5,612 nt of DNA from Caldifarciminota bacterium (GCA_011042705.1 DRBW01000036.1:1-5612); one strand, 5' to 3'. Shown: positions 1-5,612, numbered from the stretch's first letter. The notes: generated by a model not told the origin, from the sequence alone. Program-made: numbers and translations.

Positions 1-1
1 A

Positions 2-283
2 AAAAAGCTGGGATGCTACCCGTCCTTTACCAGGGATACGAGTAGGTTTTATCATGAGCCGTCCAGCAGTTTTTCACTTAGATTTTTTCCTGAGGCAATA
101 AGGGCGGCGAAGGATATCGAGGAATCGGTGATTCGCTGCCCGCATAATGCTGAGTCGCCGGATGCGCTGGAGAGCAGTTTCAGGAAACTGAGATCTGCTA
201 GTCAATTCGGAGCAGGGAGGGGAGAAGGTTATGCCTTCGATGAGGTTCATCTACAGGGCACTGATTGTGTTACCTATCGGTAG
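2..283 (+). CDS. Possible 3' end of an unidentified gene (enters from left edge)
   Basis: A frame starting at base 2 stays open for 93 codons and ends at TAG 281-283; no start is visible, so the gene would begin upstream of the window. The inferred product has a serine- and phenylalanine-rich first third, then a stretch that could be helical (PEAIRAAKDIEESVIRC), and ends in CVTYR. I recognise no family. Third-position GC is about 50 percent by hand count, and AGG and GCG codons also occur in the neighbouring genes, but the case is weak: 93 open codons can arise by chance at roughly the one percent level in one frame. If real, the gene converges on the regulator gene that ends at 392. It could also be decayed coding sequence or plain intergenic DNA. 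Confidence 0.3.
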   Translation, partial: KKLGCYPSFTRDTSRFYHEPSSSFSLRFFPEAIRAAKDIEESVIRCPHNAESPDALESSFRKLRSASQFGAGRGEGYAFDEVHLQGTDCVTYR

Positions 284-315
284 CGTTACCATTCCAGTAC
301 GGCGTCCCAGCTTTA

Positions 316-369
316 GTCCGAAACAAACCGGTTGACCGGACATTTATATCGGTGATGGCGGGTTACCGC
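316..369. other. Small dyads between convergent 3' ends
   Basis: No gene is supported between 284 and 391. The stretch holds a dyad CCGGT-TG-ACCGG at 328-339, a longer-range pairing GTCCG (316-320) with CGGAC (337-341), and a hairpin GCGG-GTTA-CCGC at 358-369. None is followed by a clear T-tract on either strand, so an intrinsic terminator is not demonstrated. The position just past the regulator stop codon makes a role in 3' end formation possible; the 328-339 dyad could equally be a protein-binding site. Confidence 0.25.
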
Positions 370-391
370 ATGTCGGTGTGGGTATTTGTTC

Positions 392-1807
392 TCAGGTGAT
401 GCCGTACTTTTTCAGTTTGTAGTAAAGCGTCCGCCGGCTGATTCCGAGGACGTCGGCGGCCAGGCTTTTGTTGTGCCCCACCGATTTCAGGATCGTGATG
501 ATGTATTCCCTTTCGAATTCCTCGAGGGTTTTGAAGCGATCCACGACGGTCGATTCGAAACCGAGATCGCTGGAGGTCACGTAATCTCCCGGCTTAGCAC
601 TGAGGCAGGCTCTCTCCACCCTCTCCTCCAGTTCTCTAACGTTGCCGGGCCAATCGTAGAGGCGCATTTTCTCCATAGCTCCTTCGGTAAACCCCCTGAG
701 CTTCTTCCCGTGTTTTTCGCAGAAGGAAATGAGGAAGTTAGCCGCCAAAAGGGGGATGTCGCCTCTCCTGTCCCGAAGGGGCGGGATGTGAATGTGTACG
801 ACGCTCAGCCTGCTGAGAAGTGCCTTTTTGAACCTCCTCTCGGCAGCCTCCTTCCAGATGTCTTTTGAGGCGGAAACTATTATCCTCACGTCGAAATCTC
901 CAGGTTGGTCGGGGTCTTTCTCTATGACTTTAAGGAGGCTGCGCTGCGCGTCCAGCGGCAGCAAGGTTACCTCTTTTATGTAGACAGTCCCTCCGCTGGC
1001 TTTTTTCATGAATCCCCTCTCGCCGAAGAGATAACCCTTCATCGTGTCGGGTTCGAGTTCTTCGGCATCCACCACGAAAAATCCCTTTTTATAGATACCA
1101 CTCGCATCGTAGATGCTCCTGGCAAAGGTCGATTTCCCCGTTCCCTCTTCCCCGGTAATTAAGATCGGGCATCTCGAGTCCTTCACGCTCTCCGCAAAGC
1201 GAAAGAGCTCTGCCATGATTTTCGAGCGTCCTATCATTTTCCCGAAACGGCAGTCGGTGGGATTCGAATCGAGAAAGCCGTCCTTCTGCAGGTCAAGGGA
1301 GCGCCCCCGGCGAGCCCTTTTAAGGTAAGGAAGCAGAAGGTTGCTCAATGCCATAAGGTAATAGGTGTCTGTGTTCGAAAACCCCCCGGCAAGGGCTCTG
1401 TTATCCACATAAATGACGCCCATGAATTCGCCCTCGAGCTCTATGGGAACGGTAAGGATCGATTTCAAGCCGAGCCTCTGGACGCTGTCGTGCTTTTTGA
1501 ATTCCCTGTCTTCCAGGGCATTCATGACGAGGATAGGCTTTCTCCTCTTTATAGTTTTGAGGATAATGCTGTGGCATATGTCCACATTTTTGCCGCCCTT
1601 GAGATTATATTTTTTCTCCTGGAGTTTCCCCCTGTCGTCAAAGAATACGACCGCACATCTCTCGGCGGGGAGCACTTTTACGCCCTTCTTCACGACGAGA
1701 TCTATCGCCTCGTCGAGTTCCATGTTTGGATTCAGCATATATACCAGCTTGAAAAGAGCCTGAAGCTTTGAGCTGTCGGGAGTCAGTGCCGGTTCTCTTT
1801 TGGCCAT
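392..1807 (-). CDS. GAF–AAA+–Fis regulator of the sigma-54 activator type, with degenerate AAA+ domain
   Basis: A 471-residue protein with the architecture of a bacterial enhancer-binding protein. Residues about 15-165 form a GAF-type sensor domain (LKSILTVPIELEGEFMGVIYVDNR is characteristic at 114-137, split here as LKSILTVPIELEGEF then MGVIYVDNR). Residues about 190-415 are the AAA+ domain and 425-471 a Fis-type helix-turn-helix (NKSLAADVLGISRRTLYYKL). Walker A is intact (GEEGTGKST, 219-227), as is the sensor II region WPGNVREL (386-393). Several catalytic elements are not: about 12 residues holding GAFTGA are missing between LFGER (260-264) and GGT (272-274). Walker B reads TVYIKE with Lys278 where Asp is expected. 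Sensor I has Ser314 for Asn, and the first arginine finger is Lys327 while Arg333 is kept. Family knowledge says GAFTGA contacts sigma-54, so classical activation is unlikely. It probably binds DNA and a GAF ligand; target genes are unknown. No good ribosome binding site precedes the ATG. The upstream amidohydrolase gene lies 105 bp away on the same strand. Confidence 0.93.
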   Translation of the reverse strand: MAKREPALTPDSSKLQALFKLVYMLNPNMELDEAIDLVVKKGVKVLPAERCAVVFFDDRGKLQEKKYNLKGGKNVDICHSIILKTIKRRKPILVMNALEDREFKKHDSVQRLGLKSILTVPIELEGEFMGVIYVDNRALAGGFSNTDTYYLMALSNLLLPYLKRARRGRSLDLQKDGFLDSNPTDCRFGKMIGRSKIMAELFRFAESVKDSRCPILITGEEGTGKSTFARSIYDASGIYKKGFFVVDAEELEPDTMKGYLFGERGFMKKASGGTVYIKEVTLLPLDAQRSLLKVIEKDPDQPGDFDVRIIVSASKDIWKEAAERRFKKALLSRLSVVHIHIPPLRDRRGDIPLLAANFLISFCEKHGKKLRGFTEGAMEKMRLYDWPGNVRELEERVERACLSAKPGDYVTSSDLGFESTVVDRFKTLEEFEREYIITILKSVGHNKSLAADVLGISRRTLYYKLKKYGIT

Positions 1808-1836
1808 GTTTTTAAGTTACTCTATGGTGCTCGGAC

Positions 1837-1853
1837 TTGCAACTTTTGCCCCG
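1837..1853 (-). promoter_or_regulatory. Weak sigma-54-like -24/-12 element upstream of the regulator
   Basis: Reading leftward, the minus strand has GG at 1852-1851 and GC at 1840-1839 separated by exactly ten bases, with a full TTGCA -12 element (1842-1838). The -24 half is poor (CGGGGC against TGGCAC). A start about 12 bases past the GC would give a leader near 20 bases before the regulator ATG at 1807. An overlapping sigma-70 reading (TTGCAA, 17 bases, TAACTT) is weaker. The regulator may instead be read through from the amidohydrolase gene. Confidence 0.25.
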
Positions 1854-1912
1854 TCCGGGTGTGTTTTGGCCGTCTATATCGAAGTTTGCAGTCAGGTCAG
1901 ATCTCGACTTTT

Positions 1913-3223
1913 TCAACGGAGTTTTCCCTGAAGCTCTTTCATGTCAAAGGAAGCCTTTTCAACATCGAGCGTCCTGAAAGAGCCCTTTTCGTAAAGAATT
2001 TTCCCCCTGACTATTGTGTGGGTGATATCGCTGCTTTTCAGGGCATAGACGAGGTGAGAGAAAGGGTCATAAAGGGGCAGAAGGTGAGGGCGGTCGAGAT
2101 CGATCAGGATGATGTCGGCGCTCTTGCCCTTTTCGAGTGACCCGGTCTCATCGGCTATGCCGAGAACCTCTGCACCGCCGAGGGTTGCCATGTATACGAC
2201 CTCGGCAGCCTTGACGACGGTGGGATCGCCCCGGTGAACTTTGTGTATCAGGGCAGTGAGGTGCATTTCGTCGGTGAAGTCGAGATCGTTGTTGGATGCA
2301 GCGCCGTCGGTTCCGAGCCCGATTTTCACGCCCAGCCTCAGGTATTTGGGCACGGGGGCAATCCCTGAAGCGAGCTTGAGGTTGCTGGTGGGGTTGTGGG
2401 AGACGCCTATTTTGCGTTTTTTCACTATCTTGAACTCGTCTTCTTCGAGCCACACCATGTGGGCGGCGACAGTTCTGTTCCAGAGAACCCCCAGTTCTTC
2501 GAGATACTTTACGGGGGAAAGCCCCTTTCTGGACCTGAGCTCCTCAACCTCATCGGCAGTTTCAGCGACGTGAATTAGATAGGGAACATCATATTCCTTA
2601 GAGAGCTCACAGGACTTTTTCAGGAGGTCCGGAGAACAGCTATAGGGGGCATGAGGGGCAAGGGCAGGTATGATAAGGGGGTCATCTCTGTGACTCTCGA
2701 TGAATTCGCGGCTGAAACGCAGCCCGTCTTCGGGCTTTTTGAAGGACGGTGTGGGGAAATCGGCCAATCCCTCCCCGAGGACGGCTCTGAGCCCCGTTTC
2801 CCTCACTATTTCTGCAGCGACGTCCTGAAAGAAGTACATGTCGGCGAAGGTCGTTATGCCCGAGGCTATCATCTCGGCCAGGGCGAGGGGCAGCGATTTC
2901 CGTATGAAATCGGCAGTCACGAAACGCGATTCACGGGGCCATATATATTTCCTCAACCATTTCATCAGGGGCAGGTCATCGGCCAGTCCCCGAAACGCGA
3001 CCATGGCGGCATGGGTGTGGGTATTTACGAACCCGGGCATGACGAGATAGTTGGACCCCCCAACTTTTTCTCTGGCAGAATAGAGAGCCTTTGCCTTCCC
3101 GACGGGCAGGATATCTTCTATCTTTCCGTCCCTTATAACGACCGAGGCATCTCTCAGGACGGTTCCCTTTTTGTCTATCGGCAGAACATAATCTCCCTCT
3201 ACTATAAGGTCTGCTTCCCTCAT
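1913..3223 (-). CDS. Amidohydrolase, MTA/SAH-deaminase-like (adenosine-type deaminase)
   Basis: A 436-residue cytosolic metal-dependent hydrolase of the amidohydrolase superfamily, close in length to 5'-methylthioadenosine/S-adenosylhomocysteine deaminases, which convert the adenine moiety to hypoxanthine and release ammonia. Visible active-site elements are the HxH metal pair (His69, His71 in VNTHTHAAM), His218 and Glu221 in IHVAET, His255 in AAHMVW, the HNPTSNLKL segment at 276-284 and the metal/catalytic Asp306 in GTDGAASNN. His191 in HAPYSCS, Trp89 and Glu98 align with nucleoside-binding residues of Thermotoga TM0936 (alignment from memory). The arginines I recall holding the SAH carboxylate there seem absent (Glu151 at one), so MTA, adenosine, 5'-deoxyadenosine or aminodeoxyfutalosine are also possible substrates. 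The ATG at 3221-3223 is supported by AAGGAG seven bases upstream. It is divergent from dprA, and the regulator gene follows on the same strand. Confidence 0.9.
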   Translation of the reverse strand: MREADLIVEGDYVLPIDKKGTVLRDASVVIRDGKIEDILPVGKAKALYSAREKVGGSNYLVMPGFVNTHTHAAMVAFRGLADDLPLMKWLRKYIWPRESRFVTADFIRKSLPLALAEMIASGITTFADMYFFQDVAAEIVRETGLRAVLGEGLADFPTPSFKKPEDGLRFSREFIESHRDDPLIIPALAPHAPYSCSPDLLKKSCELSKEYDVPYLIHVAETADEVEELRSRKGLSPVKYLEELGVLWNRTVAAHMVWLEEDEFKIVKKRKIGVSHNPTSNLKLASGIAPVPKYLRLGVKIGLGTDGAASNNDLDFTDEMHLTALIHKVHRGDPTVVKAAEVVYMATLGGAEVLGIADETGSLEKGKSADIILIDLDRPHLLPLYDPFSHLVYALKSSDITHTIVRGKILYEKGSFRTLDVEKASFDMKELQGKLR

Positions 3224-3230
3224 TGTTTTT

Positions 3231-3236
3231 CTCCTT
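3231..3236 (-). promoter_or_regulatory. Ribosome binding site of the amidohydrolase gene
   Basis: The minus strand reads AAGGAG here, seven bases before the ATG at 3221-3223. It fixes that start and is clearly stronger than anything in front of the following regulator gene. Confidence 0.8.
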
Positions 3237-3283
3237 GCTTAACTATTTAAAAGAACTGCCCTGTCTATTCGTAGCTCTCATAG

Positions 3284-3312
3284 AAAATAACGCAGTGGAG
3301 AGATAAAATCAA
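3284..3312 (-). promoter_or_regulatory. Candidate sigma-70 promoter for the amidohydrolase gene
   Basis: On the minus strand TTGATT (3312-3307) and TATTTT (3289-3284) are separated by 17 bases, each matching four of six consensus positions. Transcription would start near 3277 and give a leader of about 50 bases containing the AAGGAG site. This is the best leftward match I found in the divergent region, but it is only moderate. Confidence 0.4.
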
Positions 3313-3324
3313 CTCCGGACTGCG
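3291..3324. repeat. Imperfect inverted repeat over the leftward promoter
   Basis: CGCAGT-GGAG (3291-3300) pairs with CTCC-GG-ACTGCG (3313-3324), ten base pairs interrupted by a two-base bulge, around a 12-base AT-rich centre. The arms lie in the spacer and just upstream of the -35 of the candidate leftward promoter, and the centre contains most of the -35. This placement would suit an operator for a dimeric regulator. There is no T-tract, so a terminator is unlikely. Confidence 0.35.
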
Positions 3325-3532
3325 TCCCGGGTTTCCTCGCCGATTGAGAGGGTACATATCAGAATGCCCCACTTGCCCCGAGAAATCCGCTCCTGTGCCG
3401 GTTCTGCAATCCGCCTTTGGCGCAGTTGCGGTCATTTTGCTTTTCTCTGAAATGGATGGAAAACGGGTCTCCCGGGGACGGCGGAATAAGGCTCAAAGTT
3501 ACTACAAAATGGATTCTGAGAGCCTCGGGAAC
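3325..3532. other. Intergenic stretch with no supported gene
   Basis: This is the remainder of the 348 bp gap between the divergent amidohydrolase (start 3223) and dprA (start 3572). A frame in phase with dprA is open from a TTG at 3344, but it lacks a ribosome binding site, its translation does not resemble the DprA amino terminus, and a strong promoter lies inside it. I see no tRNA, small RNA or riboswitch fold I can support. Confidence 0.55.
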
Positions 3533-3561
3533 TTGACGCTTTATGGGGGCTTTCTTATAAT
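3533..3561 (+). promoter_or_regulatory. Near-consensus sigma-70 promoter of dprA
   Basis: TTGACG at 3533-3538 and a perfect TATAAT at 3556-3561 are separated by exactly 17 bases, matching 11 of 12 consensus positions. Transcription would start about 3567-3570, only a few bases before the ATG at 3572. It rules against the longer upstream start of the same frame and would drive dprA and the overlapping kinase gene. Confidence 0.75.
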
Positions 3562-3571
3562 CCACTCTGAG

Positions 3572-4630
3572 ATGCAGGATGAGCTGGTGTGGTGGGTAGC
3601 GCTTCACATGGTGAGGGGAGTGGGACCCGTTCAGTTCAGGTCCCTCTGCGACGATTACGGATCGCCCCGAGAGGTTTTCAGAAATGCAGGGCGCCTGAAA
3701 AACCGAAATCTCGGGGAAGCGATCGCGGGTTTCGACTTGAAGAGGGCTGAGAGGCAGCTCAAGGTTGCGTCAGAATACGGAGCCGCCATAATCACTTATG
3801 AGGACGATGCTTATCCTGCAAATCTCAGGCAGTTCGAGTATTCTCCGCCTCTTTTGTTCGTTCTGGGCGATGAAAAAAGCGGGGAAAAATCAGTGGCCAT
3901 AGTCGGAACGAGAAAACCCACCTCTTATGGGCTCAGACAGGCTGCCCGTTTTGCCGAAGCCGTTACAGAATCGGGGTGTTCTGTAATCTCGGGAGGAGCG
4001 CGCGGTATAGATACTCAGGCCCACGTGGCGGCTCTGAGGGCCGGAGGGAAAACCATAGTCGTGCTGGGGTCCGGCCTTGATCGCCCCTATCCCCGCGAGA
4101 ACAGAAAACTGTTCGATGAGATCGTGGGCTCAGGAGGGGCTATCGTCACTGAGTTTCCTTTCGGAACCAAGCCCTATCCCTGCAATTTCCTGAGGAGGAA
4201 CAGGATAATAAGCGGGATGGCCGATTTGCTGGTGGTCGTCGAGGCCGGCCGGCGATCGGGTGCGCTCAATACGGCTTCGTGGGCACAGGCCCAGGGGAAG
4301 GAGGTTTTTGCCCTCCCCGGACCGGTGGATTCAAAGGCCTCTTTTGGCACCAATTCCCTCATAAAAAGGGGCGCCATGCTCGCCCAGAGCCCCGGGGATA
4401 TCCTGTTCGCCCTCGGGATCTCGCGGCCTCAGAGAAAGCTCGAACCTGACCTCAGGGGCACTGAGAAGAAGATATACGAGTGTCTCTCAGAGGAGCCCCT
4501 CCATGTGGATCAGATCGCCAGGAAGCTCAGCATCGAAGTCGTGGATCTGCTCGTGTATCTCCTTTCGCTGGAGCTGAAGGGTTACGTGGTTCAGTTGCCC
4601 GGTAAATACTTCAGGAGGTCAACGCTTTGA
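3572..4630 (+). CDS. dprA: DNA processing protein DprA (Smf)
   Basis: A 352-residue cytosolic protein that in characterised bacteria binds incoming single-stranded DNA and loads RecA during transformation; it is also widespread in species not known to be competent. The amino-terminal part (about 1-65) looks like the helical SAM/HhH-type region (VALHMVRGVGPVQFRSL). The Rossmann-like DprA core spans about 85-282: VAIVGTRKPTSYG (108-120), SGGARGIDTQAH (140-151), GSGLDRPYPREN (166-177), LRRNRIISG (207-215), SGALNTASWAQAQGKEVFAL (229-248) and GTNSLIKRGA (259-268). A winged-helix-like domain follows at about 297-349. ATG 3572 was chosen because the family begins a few residues before this W-x-AL motif. 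The frame is open from 3344 but the promoter lies inside that extension. GTG at 3587 is an alternative, with AGGA at 3576-3579 seven bases upstream. The stop overlaps the start of the kinase gene. No frameshift or missing core motif was seen. Confidence 0.95.
   Translation: MQDELVWWVALHMVRGVGPVQFRSLCDDYGSPREVFRNAGRLKNRNLGEAIAGFDLKRAERQLKVASEYGAAIITYEDDAYPANLRQFEYSPPLLFVLGDEKSGEKSVAIVGTRKPTSYGLRQAARFAEAVTESGCSVISGGARGIDTQAHVAALRAGGKTIVVLGSGLDRPYPRENRKLFDEIVGSGGAIVTEFPFGTKPYPCNFLRRNRIISGMADLLVVVEAGRRSGALNTASWAQAQGKEVFALPGPVDSKASFGTNSLIKRGAMLAQSPGDILFALGISRPQRKLEPDLRGTEKKIYECLSEEPLHVDQIARKLSIEVVDLLVYLLSLELKGYVVQLPGKYFRRSTL
4613..4618 (+). promoter_or_regulatory. Ribosome binding site of the PfkB kinase gene, inside dprA
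   Basis: A perfect AGGAGG lies in the last codons of dprA, eight bases before the TTG at 4627. It supports this rare start codon over any downstream ATG. Confidence 0.85.
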
Positions 4631-5559
4631 GAGGGAAAGTCGCAGTAGTAGGATCTGTCGTTCTCGACGAAATACATCGGGGCGGAAGGACCTTTTCTTC
4701 CTTTGGAGGCATAACCTATTCCGTTCTAACCCTCGCCGCCCTTCTTCCTGACAGGGAGATAGTTCCGATAACCTATATCGGTAGCGATGACCTCAGCCGG
4801 TTCAGGGAGCTGGTCGAGATCTTTCCCAACATAAATCTCGAGGCCGTCAAGGTATATGCCCGGGGGACAAATCGAAACAGGCTGATCTACGGCGATGGAG
4901 AGGAGAGGGAGGAGTTCTTCGAGCTCGTCACGCCTCCCCTGACTTTCAGGGACCTCATGCCCTATCTCGAATCCGAGGCCTTCCTCGTGAATTACATAAA
5001 GAACGACGATCTGTCCTTTCAGGACTTAAAGACCCTCTCTTATGCTTTCAAGGGTGTCCTCTATATGGACATCCACAGCCTTCTAAGGGAGAAGGATGCT
5101 GATGGCGGTTTCAGGCTCAGAAGGCTCAGGGACTGGCAGTCATGGGCGAGGATGGCAGATATACTTCAGATGAACCGCCTCGAAATCCAGCATTTCACAG
5201 GATTTAAAACCGAAACCGAGGAGGAAATGGAAAAGCTGGCGCTGCTCGTCATCTCACAGGGGCCGAAGGCGCTGAATCTTACTATGGGCTCCCGCGGCAG
5301 CATTCTGGCATACAGGAAGGAAAATTCCGCAGTGGTTAAGAAATTCAGGGTGCCGGCCGTTGAAGTCGTCGACCCAACGGGCTGTGGAGACATTTTCGGA
5401 GCTTCTTTCCTGGCGGATTACCTGAATCACGGAGATTTCGAAAAGGCGGCCTCTTTTGCCAACGAGATGGCCTCGAGGAGCGTCTCTTACCCCGGGCTCG
5501 AGTTCATCCTGTCAGCAGGGCGTCATGGCGGGGAGGGTTCATCCCCCTTTTCACGTTGA
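4627..5559 (+). CDS. PfkB/ribokinase-family sugar or nucleoside kinase
   Basis: A 310-residue cytosolic kinase of the PfkB (ribokinase) fold, which transfers the ATP gamma-phosphate to a hydroxymethyl group of a sugar or nucleoside. The amino-terminal strand KVAVVGSVVLDEI (4-16) and the glycine pair in FGGITYSVLTLAALL (26-40) match the first family region. An NxxE motif is present (Asn183-Glu186), TMGSRGSI (219-226) fits the nucleotide-binding turn, and DPTGCGDIFGASF (249-261) is the second PfkB signature with Asp255 as the expected catalytic base. The start is TTG, backed by AGGAGG, and overlaps the dprA stop in TTGA, so translational coupling is likely. Substrate is not readable from sequence; the nearby nucleoside-type deaminase makes a nucleoside possible but this is inference. 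The last 15 or so residues are glycine- and serine-rich and overlap a minus-strand frame, so they may be a non-conserved tail. Confidence 0.92.
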   Translation: MRGKVAVVGSVVLDEIHRGGRTFSSFGGITYSVLTLAALLPDREIVPITYIGSDDLSRFRELVEIFPNINLEAVKVYARGTNRNRLIYGDGEEREEFFELVTPPLTFRDLMPYLESEAFLVNYIKNDDLSFQDLKTLSYAFKGVLYMDIHSLLREKDADGGFRLRRLRDWQSWARMADILQMNRLEIQHFTGFKTETEEEMEKLALLVISQGPKALNLTMGSRGSILAYRKENSAVVKKFRVPAVEVVDPTGCGDIFGASFLADYLNHGDFEKAASFANEMASRSVSYPGLEFILSAGRHGGEGSSPFSR

Positions 5560-5612
5560 AAGTTTTTCTCGAGGTTCTCAAAGCGCCATTCGAGTTTCCT
5601 CAGGGTTTTCTG
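5523..5612 (-). CDS. 3' end of a convergent gene with a coiled-coil-like C-terminus (partial)
   Basis: From the right edge the minus strand is open in frame for 29 codons and ends at TGA (5525-5523). The inferred tail has a clear heptad-like pattern of hydrophobics (LRKLEWRFENLEKNF, with L, L, F, L, F at 3-4 spacing) and charged residues between, then a polar end EKGDEPSPP. Codon choice resembles the neighbouring genes (AAG, CTC, GAG, AGG). It would converge on the kinase gene and overlap its last 37 bases. The protein family cannot be told from this fragment. A plus-strand frame from TTG 5556 is also open to the edge, so the call is provisional. Confidence 0.45.
   Translation of the reverse strand, partial: QKTLRKLEWRFENLEKNFQREKGDEPSPP
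5530..5567 (+). terminator. Weak candidate terminator at the kinase gene end
   Basis: A hairpin GGGGA (5530-5534) / TCCCC (5542-5546) with a seven-base loop is followed by CTTTT. A second AT-rich hairpin TTTCA-CGT-TGAAA (5549-5561) then leads into TTTTT at 5563-5567. The second spans the kinase stop codon. Both stems are short, so termination of rightward transcription here is only possible. Confidence 0.25.

Noticed and set aside
231..335. A 34-codon ATG frame preceded by a purine-rich GGAG-containing stretch
   Set aside because: It overlaps the longer open frame ending at 283 in another phase, has no recognisable features, and a purine-rich run in front of an ATG is expected by chance at this frequency.
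316..369. Dyads considered as a rho-independent terminator or mobile-element end
   Set aside because: The stems are short, no T-tract follows on either strand, and no second copy or flanking direct repeat was seen.
386..868. A 160-codon plus-strand frame opposite the regulator gene
   Set aside because: The opposite strand encodes the recognisable AAA+ and helix-turn-helix regions; this frame is a shadow of them.
2651..3250. A 199-codon plus-strand frame opposite the deaminase gene
   Set aside because: It is antisense to a well-supported enzyme with all active-site motifs, and its translation shows no family features.
3398..3415. GGTTC...AATCC resembling a tRNA T-arm
   Set aside because: The loop length is wrong, the flanks do not pair as a T-stem, and no acceptor or anticodon arm could be found around it.
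3344..3571. Longer dprA start at TTG 3344
   Set aside because: There is no ribosome binding site, the extension is unlike the DprA amino terminus, and a near-consensus promoter with TATAAT at 3556-3561 lies inside it.
5556..5612. A plus-strand frame from TTG 5556 open to the right edge, overlapping the kinase stop in TTGA
   Set aside because: There is no suitably spaced ribosome binding site, and the opposite strand has a better coiled-coil-like reading with codon use closer to the neighbours; it remains a weaker alternative.

Overview
The window looks like chromosomal DNA of a moderately GC-rich Gram-negative bacterium. Frequent AGG arginine and ATA isoleucine codons, a GAF/AAA+/Fis regulator, an MTA/SAH-deaminase-like amidohydrolase and a DprA–PfkB pair would suit a Desulfobacterota (deltaproteobacterial) or similar anaerobic lineage. 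That placement is an impression from gene content, not a demonstrated assignment. I saw no mobile element, CRISPR array, tRNA or rRNA.

Layout: (1) Positions 1-391 hold an open frame entering from the left edge and ending at 283 (possibly the 3' end of a gene), then a short stretch with small dyads. (2) On the minus strand, 3223 to 392, an amidohydrolase gene is followed 105 bp later by a regulator gene built like a sigma-54 activator; the two could be co-transcribed. (3) Positions 3224-3571 are a divergent intergenic region with a candidate leftward promoter, an inverted repeat and a near-consensus rightward sigma-70 promoter. (4) On the plus strand, dprA is followed by a PfkB-family kinase gene that overlaps it by the tetranucleotide TTGA. 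(5) At the right edge a minus-strand frame, probably the end of a convergent gene, overlaps the 3' end of the kinase gene.

The most notable item is the regulator. It keeps the GAF, Walker A, sensor II and Fis-type helix-turn-helix regions, but the sigma-54-contacting GAFTGA loop is cleanly missing. The Walker B aspartate, the sensor I asparagine and one arginine finger are also replaced. It reads as a former sigma-54 activator that can no longer remodel sigma-54 polymerase and may act as a ligand-responsive DNA-binding protein.

The amidohydrolase and kinase could both handle purine nucleosides or sugars from S-adenosylmethionine by-products, but no substrate can be fixed from sequence. DprA is a housekeeping/competence protein that binds single-stranded DNA and loads RecA; its link to the kinase is positional only.
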